A DNA stretch of 64,000 nt, taken from the NCBI RefSeq assembly GCF_016862955.1, contig NZ_BONY01000048.1, positions 1-64,000 of the forward strand, written 5' to 3'. Source of the stretch: Rhizocola hellebori. Its GTDB lineage: Bacteria; Actinomycetota; Actinomycetes; Mycobacteriales; Micromonosporaceae. A model generated the notes under the pieces. That model had not been told where the DNA came from. It worked only from the letters and a program-made list of their open reading frames with translations, and did not search any database. Position numbers and translations under genes: made by a program. Below, one piece after another: positions 32,896-41,030 of this stretch (position 1 is its first letter; every line of letters begins with the position of its first letter).

Positions 32896-33429
32896 TCATG
32901 CTCGCTCCCAGTCGATCCCGTCCACCAGCCAGCGTCCTTCCGCTACGAAAACCAGGCGCAGTCGGAGCTTGCCGGCGTCGGTTGGGAAGATAACGTCCGC
33001 AGACGTTTCGGCGTGAACCTCGGTGGTGGCTTGCCCGCTAAGGCGTTGCGCGGGCACGGAAATGGGATCTGATTGAGCGAGCTCGCCAGTGAGCGTCTTG
33101 GTGGACAACGGCTGCAACGAATTACGCCAAGCGGAGGCACTGCGGTTCTTTTTGATCCAATTTTCGGCGAAGGCAGTAGCCACAGTGAGCGCCGTCTGGC
33201 CGCTTGACTGCTGCTTAAGTGAAGGGCTGGGATCAATGTTGACGACGCTGTCGTTTCCGGTCGTCGGGTCGACGGTCGACACTTGGGATGAGCCGTCAGG
33301 AAAGCTCTGCGGGGCTTCGCCACCGATCAGTTTGCCGATCACAATGACCACGCCGACCACGGCGAGCAATGCAAGAGCGATTGCGGTGCGTGGCCGCACC
33401 GGCAGCGCGCTGAAGAATCGACCGACCAT
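32896..33429 (-). CDS. VirB8/TcpC-like bitopic T4SS protein candidate (177 aa)
   Basis: A short cytosolic head, one membrane span (about residues 16-33: AIALALLAVVGVVIVIGK), a Ser/Thr/Asp-rich linker and an extracytoplasmic domain (about 75-177). The order helix (TVATAFAENWIKKN), then strands ending LRLRLVFVAEGRWLVDGIDW, is that of NTF2-like VirB8/TcpC domains. The assignment rests on topology and neighbours (VirB4-, VirB6- and VirB1-like), not on a signature. Confidence 0.6.
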   Translation of the reverse strand: MVGRFFSALPVRPRTAIALALLAVVGVVIVIGKLIGGEAPQSFPDGSSQVSTVDPTTGNDSVVNIDPSPSLKQQSSGQTALTVATAFAENWIKKNRSASAWRNSLQPLSTKTLTGELAQSDPISVPAQRLSGQATTEVHAETSADVIFPTDAGKLRLRLVFVAEGRWLVDGIDWERA

Positions 33430-33431
33430 CG

Positions 33432-35243
33432 CTACCGCGACTCCGAGCGCGCCTCAGTTCGGGCAGGCTGTTGAGGCTTAGCTGAGACGCCTCCGCCGAC
33501 CTTAGGTGGAGCGGCTTGATGTGGAACCGAGGTGGGACGGTAGATCGCGTAACCGGATTCTGTTTCCGGCACATCTGCAGTGGTCCACGCTCGTTGCCGG
33601 GTGCTTTCGGCGGCAGGAGATGCTTCAGCCCTTTGCAGAACAGTCTGGAGCTCCTCTTTGACTTCGAGCTCAAGCCTGCCCTCGTTGCGCTGCCCATCGT
33701 GGCTAACGTCGACGGTGGTCGTTGCCGTAGTTGTCGTGACCGCCGGGCGAGCGGTGAGAAGCGCCGCGCCGCTGCTGCGTCCACTTAGCTGGGTGATTCG
33801 GGTATACGGCCGTAGCAACATCCAGCCGACGACGCCACACAGAAGGACAAGGGTTACCTGAAGCCATCCGGGGAGGCTAGCGGTGCTCATGATTAGGTCC
33901 ACGGCGAAGAGGTACACCGCCGCGCCCGTACCAAAGATGGCGATGTTGATGGCTGCCGCGATGACGGCGTTTACGAGGCGCCGCAAGCCAGCACTAGCCG
34001 GCCGCAGCAAGCCGACGGTGCCCAACGCAGGCGCGGCGACAACAGCCCATCGAATGATGAGAAAACCAAGAAGCACAAGCAGAGAGGCGACTATATCGAA
34101 GGTGGCGTACGCCGCGGCGGCCAGAATGGCGACAAAGCCCGCCCCGACCCGCTCCATCCCCTTCGTTCCGCGAAGGTACTCGTAAGCGTCAGGATCCTCC
34201 GTGCGGATCTGCTCAGAGACCTTCATCCAATCGCGCTTCTTCGCATCAAGGATTCCCTGCCGACGGGCGGGATTCGACTCGATGGCCTCGATGTCTTGCC
34301 AGCTCAGGGACTTTGCTCGATAGAGAGCTGGGCCGTATTTTAGGGCCGTCTCGCTATCGGCCGAGCCGAGTGAGCCGCGAAGCCAGTTTTTGTAGAGCAG
34401 GCTCTCCACGGCTGTATCGCCGGCGCGGACAGAGGGTGGTCGTTTGTCGTCACACGCTCCGGGAGCGGGGTCGTTACACGGGCCTGCAGATTCGGAGGAC
34501 TTAGGCCCGATGGCGTCGTGAACGACGCTCAGTGTGGCGACCAATGCGTTGTCCGCAATGTTTGCGGACTTGACGGGCCACGCTGCCAGTGCGGTGACGG
34601 CTACCAGGACCAGGATTGCCCAGCCAGCTGTGGTGAGCGCCGCCGACATTTGGGCTTGGCGTGAACGCCAGAGAAGGTAAAGGCCGACTACGGCCAGAGT
34701 TACCACACCGAAGACGCTGAACACCCGTTGGTAGATGGCCTGAGTGGCGCCTTCAACCAAAGGGTCGGCCCAGGCCCACAGGTCGCCAGGATCCCAGGCC
34801 TTTTCGCGAAGTCCGTTGGAAGCGGCCACGATCCCGGTCGCGATCATGAATTCGCCGTTGGCGATGGTGGACTCGATTTTGTAGTCAGGATGCATGAGCG
34901 TGTCGGCGCACCCGATGTCGTAGGTGGTGTAGTCGTAGCCGGCGTATCCGTAGCGGGTGTATTTGCCGACGGGGCCTGAAACTTGCCAGGTTGGCTTGGT
35001 GGCGAACCAGCCGCCGAAGCCGGAGTCGGGGGCGGCGGCGTCTGGGGCGCGTAGGCATTGGACTCTGGCGGCGGAGACTTCTTGGAGGCGGGAGATGCAT
35101 TCGTCCAGGCCTCGTGAGCGCCATTCTTCCAGTGAGCACAGTGGGTCGCCGGGGGCGGTGGACGGGGGTGGGGCGGCGGCGGAGGCGGGGACGCCGAAGA
35201 AGGTGGAGATGAACAGGACGAAGACGGCTGCGAGTTTTCTCAC
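33432..35243 (-). CDS. VirB6/TrbL-like polytopic T4SS membrane protein (603 aa)
   Basis: It has a signal peptide (cleavage near SASA, residue ~22), an extracellular domain with several Cys and Tyr-rich stretches, then about six to seven membrane spans (about 178-198, 205-230, 370-400, 420-445 and 450-480). The cytosolic tail is low-complexity, with a Thr-rich patch and a coiled segment. This layout is that of VirB6/TrbL channel proteins of Gram-positive T4SS. GTG 35243 overlaps the VirB4-like stop as GTGA. Confidence 0.7.
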   Translation of the reverse strand: MRKLAAVFVLFISTFFGVPASAAAPPPSTAPGDPLCSLEEWRSRGLDECISRLQEVSAARVQCLRAPDAAAPDSGFGGWFATKPTWQVSGPVGKYTRYGYAGYDYTTYDIGCADTLMHPDYKIESTIANGEFMIATGIVAASNGLREKAWDPGDLWAWADPLVEGATQAIYQRVFSVFGVVTLAVVGLYLLWRSRQAQMSAALTTAGWAILVLVAVTALAAWPVKSANIADNALVATLSVVHDAIGPKSSESAGPCNDPAPGACDDKRPPSVRAGDTAVESLLYKNWLRGSLGSADSETALKYGPALYRAKSLSWQDIEAIESNPARRQGILDAKKRDWMKVSEQIRTEDPDAYEYLRGTKGMERVGAGFVAILAAAAYATFDIVASLLVLLGFLIIRWAVVAAPALGTVGLLRPASAGLRRLVNAVIAAAINIAIFGTGAAVYLFAVDLIMSTASLPGWLQVTLVLLCGVVGWMLLRPYTRITQLSGRSSGAALLTARPAVTTTTATTTVDVSHDGQRNEGRLELEVKEELQTVLQRAEASPAAESTRQRAWTTADVPETESGYAIYRPTSVPHQAAPPKVGGGVSAKPQQPARTEARSESR

Positions 35244-38200
35244 CGGCGTCCCGCCTGTCCGGTGGGGGTGGTGTCCAGAGTGGTGAGCAGACCGTCCACA
35301 TAGGATACATCGATGCGCACGCGCTGGACGCGGCTGTCCACGTCGCGGAGGACGAACTCGCGGTAGCCGAGGCGGCCGGCGCTGTTGGCATCGGGCGCGG
35401 AAAGTGAAGCTAGCACCGCCTCATAGCCAACATCGGTCGGTACCCGCAAAAGTCTCAACGCATCAGAAGCGATCTCAGTGTCCTGAGCGATGCGGCCGAC
35501 AAAGACCGTAGAGACAAGGTTTTGCACGTCGAGCCCCAGGATGTCTTTCGGGTTCTGCGAGGCAACAAATGCGGAGAGGTTCCACTTGCGTGAGTCACGG
35601 GCGAGCCGCACGAGGAAGGAGCGGCCGGAGCGCCAGCCTTCCATGAAGTGGGCTTCGTCGAGCCCGACGAGCTTGCGCTGGTGCATGTCGCCGGAGTAGC
35701 AGCGCCGCACGGCGAGCCGGTGTGCGGTGTGCAGCATGGGCAAAGCCAGCGCTTCTTCGGCCGACCAGTATTCTCGCTCGATTTTGAGATCGGGCAGGCG
35801 CAGGCCGGACATCGTGATGACGGTGAGCGCGGCGTCGGTGCCGAGCAGGTCGGGTGGCGGAGAGCCGAAGAACAGTAGGGCCAATGGCATTTCGGCGGTG
35901 TCGAGCAGGAGGTTGGCCAGCTCGCGTCCGCTGTCGTCGACGCCGGATAGGCAGCGCACCACGTCGTCGAGGGTGGAGGTTTCCTCCGCCGGCACCGTGC
36001 GCACAGCGTGGCGGAGCAGGGTGGCGGTTGATGCCTCGCGCGCAACCTGTGGTGGCACAAGCATGGAGCAGATGTCTTGGACGAGCATCCGGCGCTCGGC
36101 GCGGGCGTTGGAGACTGCGATTTCGAATTCGCGGTTGCCGGCGTGGCCGGGTGCGAACTCTTCGCGCGACGGTGTGGGGATGAGCGAATAGGGCGCAAGT
36201 GTGCCTTGCTCACCACCGGTGAGGTTGAGGACGCGGGTGAAGGGGCGCAGCTCGGGCATGGCGGCCAGGCGTGCCAGGGGGCCGGACGGGTCGAGCAGTG
36301 TCACCTGCACACCGCGGCGCGCGTTCAGGTAGCCAAGGGCGCCAAGCAGAGTGGACTTTCCACCGCCGGGCTCGGCGACCATGACGGCCAGGCCGCTTCG
36401 TTCCCTGACCTCCATGGGGAAGTGGGGGTCGAGGAAGACCGGGCGGCGGCAGGTGCCGGCGGTGCGGCCGATCAGGTCGCCGCGGCGGTCGCCGACGGTG
36501 GAGGCGGCCTGCGGCAGCGCGGCGGAGAGCAGGCGAACCGGCATGCGCCGCAGGTATCCGGTGTTGGCAATGGGTTCGCCGGGGATGAACTCGCGCGCCA
36601 ATTGGTCTTGTTGCTTGGGATGTTGCAAGGCAACGCGAAGCTCACGGCTGTAGGTCGCGGTGACGGCGCGGGCGCGTTCGAGGCATTCTTCGCGGGTGCC
36701 ACCGCTGACCGCGATGCGGTGCCAGCCGTGGGCGCGGGCCGAGTCGACGGGCAGACCGGTGGTCATCTCGTCGCCCATGGTCAGGGCACGGCTGGCCAGG
36801 CGCTCCAGCTCGGGTGGGGCGTCCATGCCGTGCTCGAGGTAGTCCTGCTGCTGCGAGCGGATCATCCGGAGCCGGTGCTCGAGGTTGCGGAAGCTGTCCT
36901 GGGGGCCGAGGATGTCGACCCGCGACGAAAGCTCCATCGGCCACGGCATGCGCTCGTGGAAGTGGAGCCAGGGCTCGTGGCGCTCGGGGATGTCCAACGG
37001 CTCCATCCGGCCCACGGTCAGTACGGCCACGTGCCGCTCTTCGTTGGTCATGCGATTGACGAGCTTCACGGTGCTGCCGTAGGGCGTGCGATAGCGCTCG
37101 ATGTTCTCGGTCAACGCCAGCAGATCGCCTGGTTCCCATTTGCCGTGCCCGATCGAGCTGAGCATGGTGGGCGGCGCCATCCCGAGCGCCACCGATCGGT
37201 AGAGCAGCCATTCCAGCTCGGCCGCGGCGGCGCGTTGTCCACGCATCCCGAACGCGGCCAGTACCTCGTCAAACTGCTCCACCTGACGGCCAAGCTTCTT
37301 GCGTTCCGACTCGGGCGTGCCCTTGCCGAACATCTTGAGCAGCCGCTCGGACATGCTGTCGCCCAACGCCCGCCGGGCGAAGGTGACGCCGAGGAAGGTC
37401 TGGCCTTCGGCATGGTTGACCTGACGCAGGTGTCGTTGCGCGGCCACGAGGTGATCGCCCCAGCTGGGCGAGTTGGGCACCGCCGGTAGCGGACGGGTGG
37501 TCAGCTGGTCGAGCTGCGCAGCCCACAGGTCGGCCGGAAAGGGCCGGGTGGTCCGTCGCAGGTGGAGGCGGAAGCCGGCCAGGCCGGCGTATTGCTCGCT
37601 GATCGCGGAGAGCAGCGCCTCACGCTCTGGGTCGGGACGGAAGGCCCAGCGGACCTCGGGAAGCATGTACCACGCTGTCACCGCATGCGGTGTGAAGGTG
37701 AGATGCCCAGCGATTTCGGTGATGGCCAGTTCCTGAGCGGAGCCACGGTCCTTGGGCGGCTTGGGCATTCTGGCGGGCTTGGGCTTGCCGGCGGCGGAGG
37801 GGTGCGGGCGGGGGCTGACGTTGGCCGGGCGCGTGGTCACCGGCATGGCGCTGATCGGCGCCGCGCTGACCGGCACCGCACTCACTGGCATCGCGCTGAC
37901 AGGAGCGTTGACTGGAGCGTTGATCGGAGCGTTGATCGGCGCGTTGCGAGGAGCGTTGATCGGCGGTGGAGGCGTGAATGTGGGCTGGGTGAACTGAGGC
38001 GGTCGCGCAGGCCGTTGCGGCGCTTGGGCCGGAGGTGCCTGGCGAACGACAGGTGGTTGTGCCGGCGGTTCCCTGCGGTCAAACGAGTCGCCGTCAAAGG
38101 ACCGCGGCTGGCGCTCAGATCCGTGCGCTGGCGAGTACGGCGCGGGTGACGCGACCTTGACCGACTCGGGCGAGTGGGCGGAGGCGTCGAAGAGCTCAAG

Positions 38201-38485
38201 GAACGGCGATTCCACGTCGAGTTTGGCCGGGGCGGGCGGGGGCGGGGCCGGAGCACGTAAACGAGCCGCGGCCTGGGCCGCGGCTTCGCGCATCTCGGCT
38301 GCCCGGCGATCGGCTGCGCGCTGCAGGTCTTCCGATCGCTCAGAGGATCGCTCGGAAGGTGGGGAGGTGCGCTCAGGGGACGTGGCCGGGCGGGGTGGCT
38401 GGAACGAGGCCACCGGCCCGTCCACCGACGGGATCGTGTCGTTGACCGACTCGTCGAGGTCGAACTCTTGGTCATGTGTCGTCAT
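35240..38485 (-). CDS. VirB4/TraC-like T4SS ATPase with long Pro-rich N-terminal extension (1081 aa)
   Basis: A HerA/FtsK-superfamily ATPase of the VirB4/ConE type, the energiser of type IV secretion. Walker A is AEPGGGKST (K710) and Walker B is VGLDEAHF (D943). Residues 1-240 are low-complexity Pro/Ala-rich, including tandem (I/V/R)NAP and xAMPVS repeats. Residues ~250-680 form the VirB4 N-terminal domain region, and the motor domain follows. There is no signal peptide. It overlaps both neighbours (ATGA and GTGA). The Pro-rich extension is unusual for the family. Confidence 0.82.
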   Translation of the reverse strand: MTTHDQEFDLDESVNDTIPSVDGPVASFQPPRPATSPERTSPPSERSSERSEDLQRAADRRAAEMREAAAQAAARLRAPAPPPPAPAKLDVESPFLELFDASAHSPESVKVASPAPYSPAHGSERQPRSFDGDSFDRREPPAQPPVVRQAPPAQAPQRPARPPQFTQPTFTPPPPINAPRNAPINAPINAPVNAPVSAMPVSAVPVSAAPISAMPVTTRPANVSPRPHPSAAGKPKPARMPKPPKDRGSAQELAITEIAGHLTFTPHAVTAWYMLPEVRWAFRPDPEREALLSAISEQYAGLAGFRLHLRRTTRPFPADLWAAQLDQLTTRPLPAVPNSPSWGDHLVAAQRHLRQVNHAEGQTFLGVTFARRALGDSMSERLLKMFGKGTPESERKKLGRQVEQFDEVLAAFGMRGQRAAAAELEWLLYRSVALGMAPPTMLSSIGHGKWEPGDLLALTENIERYRTPYGSTVKLVNRMTNEERHVAVLTVGRMEPLDIPERHEPWLHFHERMPWPMELSSRVDILGPQDSFRNLEHRLRMIRSQQQDYLEHGMDAPPELERLASRALTMGDEMTTGLPVDSARAHGWHRIAVSGGTREECLERARAVTATYSRELRVALQHPKQQDQLAREFIPGEPIANTGYLRRMPVRLLSAALPQAASTVGDRRGDLIGRTAGTCRRPVFLDPHFPMEVRERSGLAVMVAEPGGGKSTLLGALGYLNARRGVQVTLLDPSGPLARLAAMPELRPFTRVLNLTGGEQGTLAPYSLIPTPSREEFAPGHAGNREFEIAVSNARAERRMLVQDICSMLVPPQVAREASTATLLRHAVRTVPAEETSTLDDVVRCLSGVDDSGRELANLLLDTAEMPLALLFFGSPPPDLLGTDAALTVITMSGLRLPDLKIEREYWSAEEALALPMLHTAHRLAVRRCYSGDMHQRKLVGLDEAHFMEGWRSGRSFLVRLARDSRKWNLSAFVASQNPKDILGLDVQNLVSTVFVGRIAQDTEIASDALRLLRVPTDVGYEAVLASLSAPDANSAGRLGYREFVLRDVDSRVQRVRIDVSYVDGLLTTLDTTPTGQAGRR
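37845..37964. repeat. In-frame minisatellite in the VirB4-like gene (4 x 15 bp, then 5 x 12 bp)
   Basis: Four 15-base units (37845-37904, e.g. GCCGCGCTGACCGGC) lead into five 12-base units (37905-37964, e.g. GCGTTGATCGGA). On the coding strand they give xAMPVS-like and INAP-like repeats. Unit lengths are multiples of three, so copy-number change would keep the frame. Confidence 0.8.
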
Positions 38486-38844
38486 GTGAGCGCCTTCCGG
38501 ACCATCACGCGGCGAGCGACGAGCTTCGGGTCACGCTGCTCAGTGCTGGGTTCACGTGTGCGCCGCCAATCGGTGAGGGCGGTGCGGATGACCATCCGGG
38601 CCGGACGGTCTGGGTCGACGTGCCGGAATACGTACGAAGTGATGACGATCGCCAGCGCGATCTCCCAAGCCGGGAGATAGTCGACATCCCCCGTGAGGAT
38701 CCAGCGAATCCCCATGATCGCCGGAACCAGAAGTGCGAAGAGGCCGTACTGCGCGTAGGGCAACTGGATCGGCAGGGTGTATCCGGGTGGTCCCAGGTAG
38801 ACCAGGCGGGCCCGGTAGATGTCGTCGTCCGTACGCAACCGCAT
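38482..38844 (-). CDS. VirB3/PrgI-like small membrane protein (120 aa)
   Basis: Two hydrophobic segments (about residues 30-47 and 57-74) sit between a short N-terminal arm and a basic C-terminal tail (RTALTDWRRTREPSTEQRDP). Small two-span proteins directly upstream of VirB4 are VirB3/PrgI in T4SS operons. The stop overlaps the VirB4-like start as ATGA. The call is by topology and gene order. Confidence 0.65.
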   Translation of the reverse strand: MRLRTDDDIYRARLVYLGPPGYTLPIQLPYAQYGLFALLVPAIMGIRWILTGDVDYLPAWEIALAIVITSYVFRHVDPDRPARMVIRTALTDWRRTREPSTEQRDPKLVARRVMVRKALT

Positions 38845-38854
38845 GAGCTTTGTC

Positions 38855-39145
38855 CTACTCGAACATGATGTTGACCAGATTCGCCCCGACGAGGAACAAA
38901 GCGCCCGCCCCGACGATGAATGCGATGCCGATGATGGCGATCGCCGAACTGGTCAGCACTTTGGACACCTCACCCCGGCTGGCCCGGCCGATGAAGATCA
39001 CGCCCAGGACGGCCAAAAGGATCGGAGCGATTTTACTGGCGAAGAATTCGAGGATATTTGTTGTCGCGATCTCGCCCTTGGGAGCCGGGGTAGGGGCCGC
39101 GAGCACGAAGTCGGCAACCGCGCCGAACAGCGACGTGGCGTTCAT
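38855..39145 (-). CDS. VirB2/TrbC-like pilin-type small membrane protein (96 aa)
   Basis: First gene of the T4SS-like operon. From ATG 39145, preceded by GGGGGAGGT, it has a weak N-terminal segment (FGAVADFVLAAPTPAPKGE) and two strong spans (about residues 33-51 and 63-87), the VirB2/TrbC topology. Pro and Ala before the first span may mark a processing site. It may form a pilus-like or membrane ring subunit; no direct signature is present. Confidence 0.62.
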   Translation of the reverse strand: MNATSLFGAVADFVLAAPTPAPKGEIATTNILEFFASKIAPILLAVLGVIFIGRASRGEVSKVLTSSAIAIIGIAFIVGAGALFLVGANLVNIMFE

Positions 39146-39336
39146 TTGGTGGTACCTCCCCCGGGCATTTCGGCGCTGGATCAACTTGCTAAGCCTTACG
39201 GAAAGGTGTGCTCAGCTGTGGGATGCGCCGATGACACCCTGTTTCGTGTCGAACACTGCGTGTGAACATGTGCCGGTCAGCACACACCCAGAGGGTACGG
39301 TGCGTGACCCCCAGCGACAAGCTATGTAACTACGTC
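39146..39336 (-). promoter_or_regulatory. Intergenic region carrying the T4SS-like operon promoter
   Basis: 191 bases between folB (stop at 39337) and the first T4SS-like gene. It includes the near-palindrome GTGTCGAACAC (39246-39256), a possible operator, and the GGGGGAGGT ribosome binding site at its end. No unambiguous -10/-35 pair was found. Confidence 0.35.
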
Positions 39337-39714
39337 TTAGGGGCGGGCGACGGTGTCGGATGAACGCCTGTGCAAAGTGACGCTCACGTCGTTAAACGTG
39401 TGCGGAATAGGTGCTTGGGGCTTGTGGACAGTGACGGTCGCCTCGGCCACACGTTTGTCGGCCAGGCAGATGTCAACCAGCCGAGAGGCCAAGGTTTCAA
39501 TCAAGTTCACGGGCTCACCTGCGATCACCGCCGCCAGCTGTGAGGCCAACTCGCCATAGTGGATGGTGTCAGCAACGTCGTCGGTCGCGGCAGCGTGAGT
39601 GAGTGATAGCCCCAATGTCACGTCGACGACGAAATCCTGGCCGTCCCGGCGCTCGAAGTCGAAGACCCCGTGGTTGCCGCGCACCCGAAGGCCGGTAAGC
39701 GTTATTCGATCCAT
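39337..39714 (-). CDS. folB: Dihydroneopterin aldolase
   Basis: A folate pathway enzyme converting 7,8-dihydroneopterin to 6-hydroxymethyl-dihydropterin. At 125 aa it has normal length. Signature pieces are LRVRGNHGVFDFERRDGQ, TIHYGELASQ, LIETLASRLVD and VTVHKPQAPIPHTF. ATG 39714 lies inside the last codons of folP (13-base overlap), and a TTG 9 bases earlier is less likely. It is coupled to folP. Confidence 0.95.
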   Translation of the reverse strand: MDRITLTGLRVRGNHGVFDFERRDGQDFVVDVTLGLSLTHAAATDDVADTIHYGELASQLAAVIAGEPVNLIETLASRLVDICLADKRVAEATVTVHKPQAPIPHTFNDVSVTLHRRSSDTVARP

Positions 39715-40502
39715 TCTCGCCAAACCTTAAGTGCGTCAACGGTGGCCTGCACGTCATGGACGCGTACGCCCCACACCCCCGCTTGGGCGGCCAGCACGCT
39801 GGTCGCGGCGGTGGCGACGTCGCGCTGCGGGGCCGGGCGGCCATCGAGCAGCAGGCCCAGATAGGACTTGCGGGAGGCAGCAAATAGGACAGGATAGCCA
39901 AGCCCGACAAAGGATGGCAGCGCGCGCGAAAGTGCCCAGTTATGGGTGGCGGTCTTCGCGAAGCCGAGGCCGGGGTCGATGATGATCGATGAGGCGTCCA
40001 CCCCGGCATCGAGTGCGGCATCGATGCGCGCGGATAGTTCGGCGCGCACGTCGGCCACCACGTCGGTGTAGGTCGCCAGTTCCTGCATGGAGGCGGAGTG
40101 GCCGCGCCAGTGCATGATCACATACGGGCACCCGGCCGAGGCGGCCACCGCAAGCATCGCCGGATCGGCCAAGCCGCCGGAGACATCGTTGATGATCGCG
40201 GCGCCGGCGTCCAAAGCGGCCGAAGCGACCGCGGCTCGCGTGGTGTCCACACTGGTCGGTACCCCGGCGGCGTGCAGCGCGGCGATCACCGGCACGATCC
40301 GTTCGATCTCCACGTCCGCGTCTACCCGGGTGGCTCCGGGCCGGGTCGACTCGCCGCCGACGTCGACGTACTGAGCCCCTTGCTGGTAAAGGAGAACACC
40401 ATGCTCGACAGCGGCCGAAAGATCTTCATAGAGCCCGCCATCTGAAAAGGAATCGGGTGTCACATTGAGCACACCGATCACCACAGGCAGATCATCGGTC
40501 AC
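39702..40502 (-). CDS. folP: Dihydropteroate synthase
   Basis: Joins p-aminobenzoate to hydroxymethyl-dihydropterin diphosphate and is the sulfonamide target. At 266 aa it is full length. Motifs are VLNVTPDSFSDGG, DVGGESTRPGA, SVDTTRAAVASAAL, INDVSGG, IIIDPGLGFAKT and FAASRKSYLG. GTG 40502 is only 9 bases from the divergent folK start. With folB it is inverted relative to the folE-folP-folB-folK order of M. tuberculosis. Confidence 0.96.
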   Translation of the reverse strand: MTDDLPVVIGVLNVTPDSFSDGGLYEDLSAAVEHGVLLYQQGAQYVDVGGESTRPGATRVDADVEIERIVPVIAALHAAGVPTSVDTTRAAVASAALDAGAAIINDVSGGLADPAMLAVAASAGCPYVIMHWRGHSASMQELATYTDVVADVRAELSARIDAALDAGVDASSIIIDPGLGFAKTATHNWALSRALPSFVGLGYPVLFAASRKSYLGLLLDGRPAPQRDVATAATSVLAAQAGVWGVRVHDVQATVDALKVWREWIE

Positions 40503-40511
40503 ACTGCCATT

Positions 40512-41030
40512 GTGACTCAGGTGGTCTTCTCGATCGGGAGCAACCTTGGCGATCGACAGAGCTATCTGCGTGGTGCGGTGGCCGGTCTGGCCGAGGTGGG
40601 CGAGGTGCAGGCGGTTTCCGGTGTGTACGAGACCCCGCCCTGGGGTGATCCCGATCAGCCGTCCTACTACAACGCTGTCGTGCTGGTGACCGGCGAGCTG
40701 ACTGTCGAGCGGTGGCTAGAGGAGGCCATGCGCATCGAACAGCTAGCGCAGCGAAGCCGCGACCAGATCCCGCGCACGCTCGACGTCGACCTGATCGCCG
40801 CGTGGGAGGACGACGGGACGCCGATCATCCGGGAGACCCGCGAGCTGACGTTGCCGCATCCCCGTGCGCATCTGCGGGCCTTCGTGCTGCGGCCGTGGCT
40901 GGAGATCCAGCCCTACGCCAAGCTGCCCGGACATGGCTGGGTCAACGATCTGGTGCTCTCTGAAGACCTGGCCGATGATGTTGCGGCCATGACCGCGTTG
41001 CCTCACCTCCAGATACAGTCGACGCCGTGA
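40512..41030 (+). CDS. folK: 2-amino-4-hydroxy-6-hydroxymethyldihydropteridine diphosphokinase
   Basis: Transfers diphosphate from ATP to hydroxymethyl-dihydropterin, supplying FolP. The N-terminus FSIGSNLGDRQSYLRGAV, the pterin/ATP loop VYETPPWGDPDQPSYYNAVV and SRDQIPRTLDVDLI are characteristic. GTG 40512 is the only sensible start, since SIGSNLGD follows at once. The stop overlaps the DUF3180 start as GTGA. Confidence 0.95.
   Translation: MTQVVFSIGSNLGDRQSYLRGAVAGLAEVGEVQAVSGVYETPPWGDPDQPSYYNAVVLVTGELTVERWLEEAMRIEQLAQRSRDQIPRTLDVDLIAAWEDDGTPIIRETRELTLPHPRAHLRAFVLRPWLEIQPYAKLPGHGWVNDLVLSEDLADDVAAMTALPHLQIQSTP

Noticed and set aside
36077-37489. Plus-strand frame of 470 codons opposite the VirB4-like gene
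   Set aside because: Composition is Gly/His/Ala-rich noise, while the minus-strand frame carries Walker A and B motifs.
37845-37964. Tandem units as a CRISPR array
   Set aside because: Units of 12-15 bases abut without spacers and lie in frame within a coding sequence.
21354-39336. Island as an integrative conjugative element
   Set aside because: No integrase, relaxase, tRNA attachment site, flanking direct repeats or replication gene could be found, so a mobile element is not supported.
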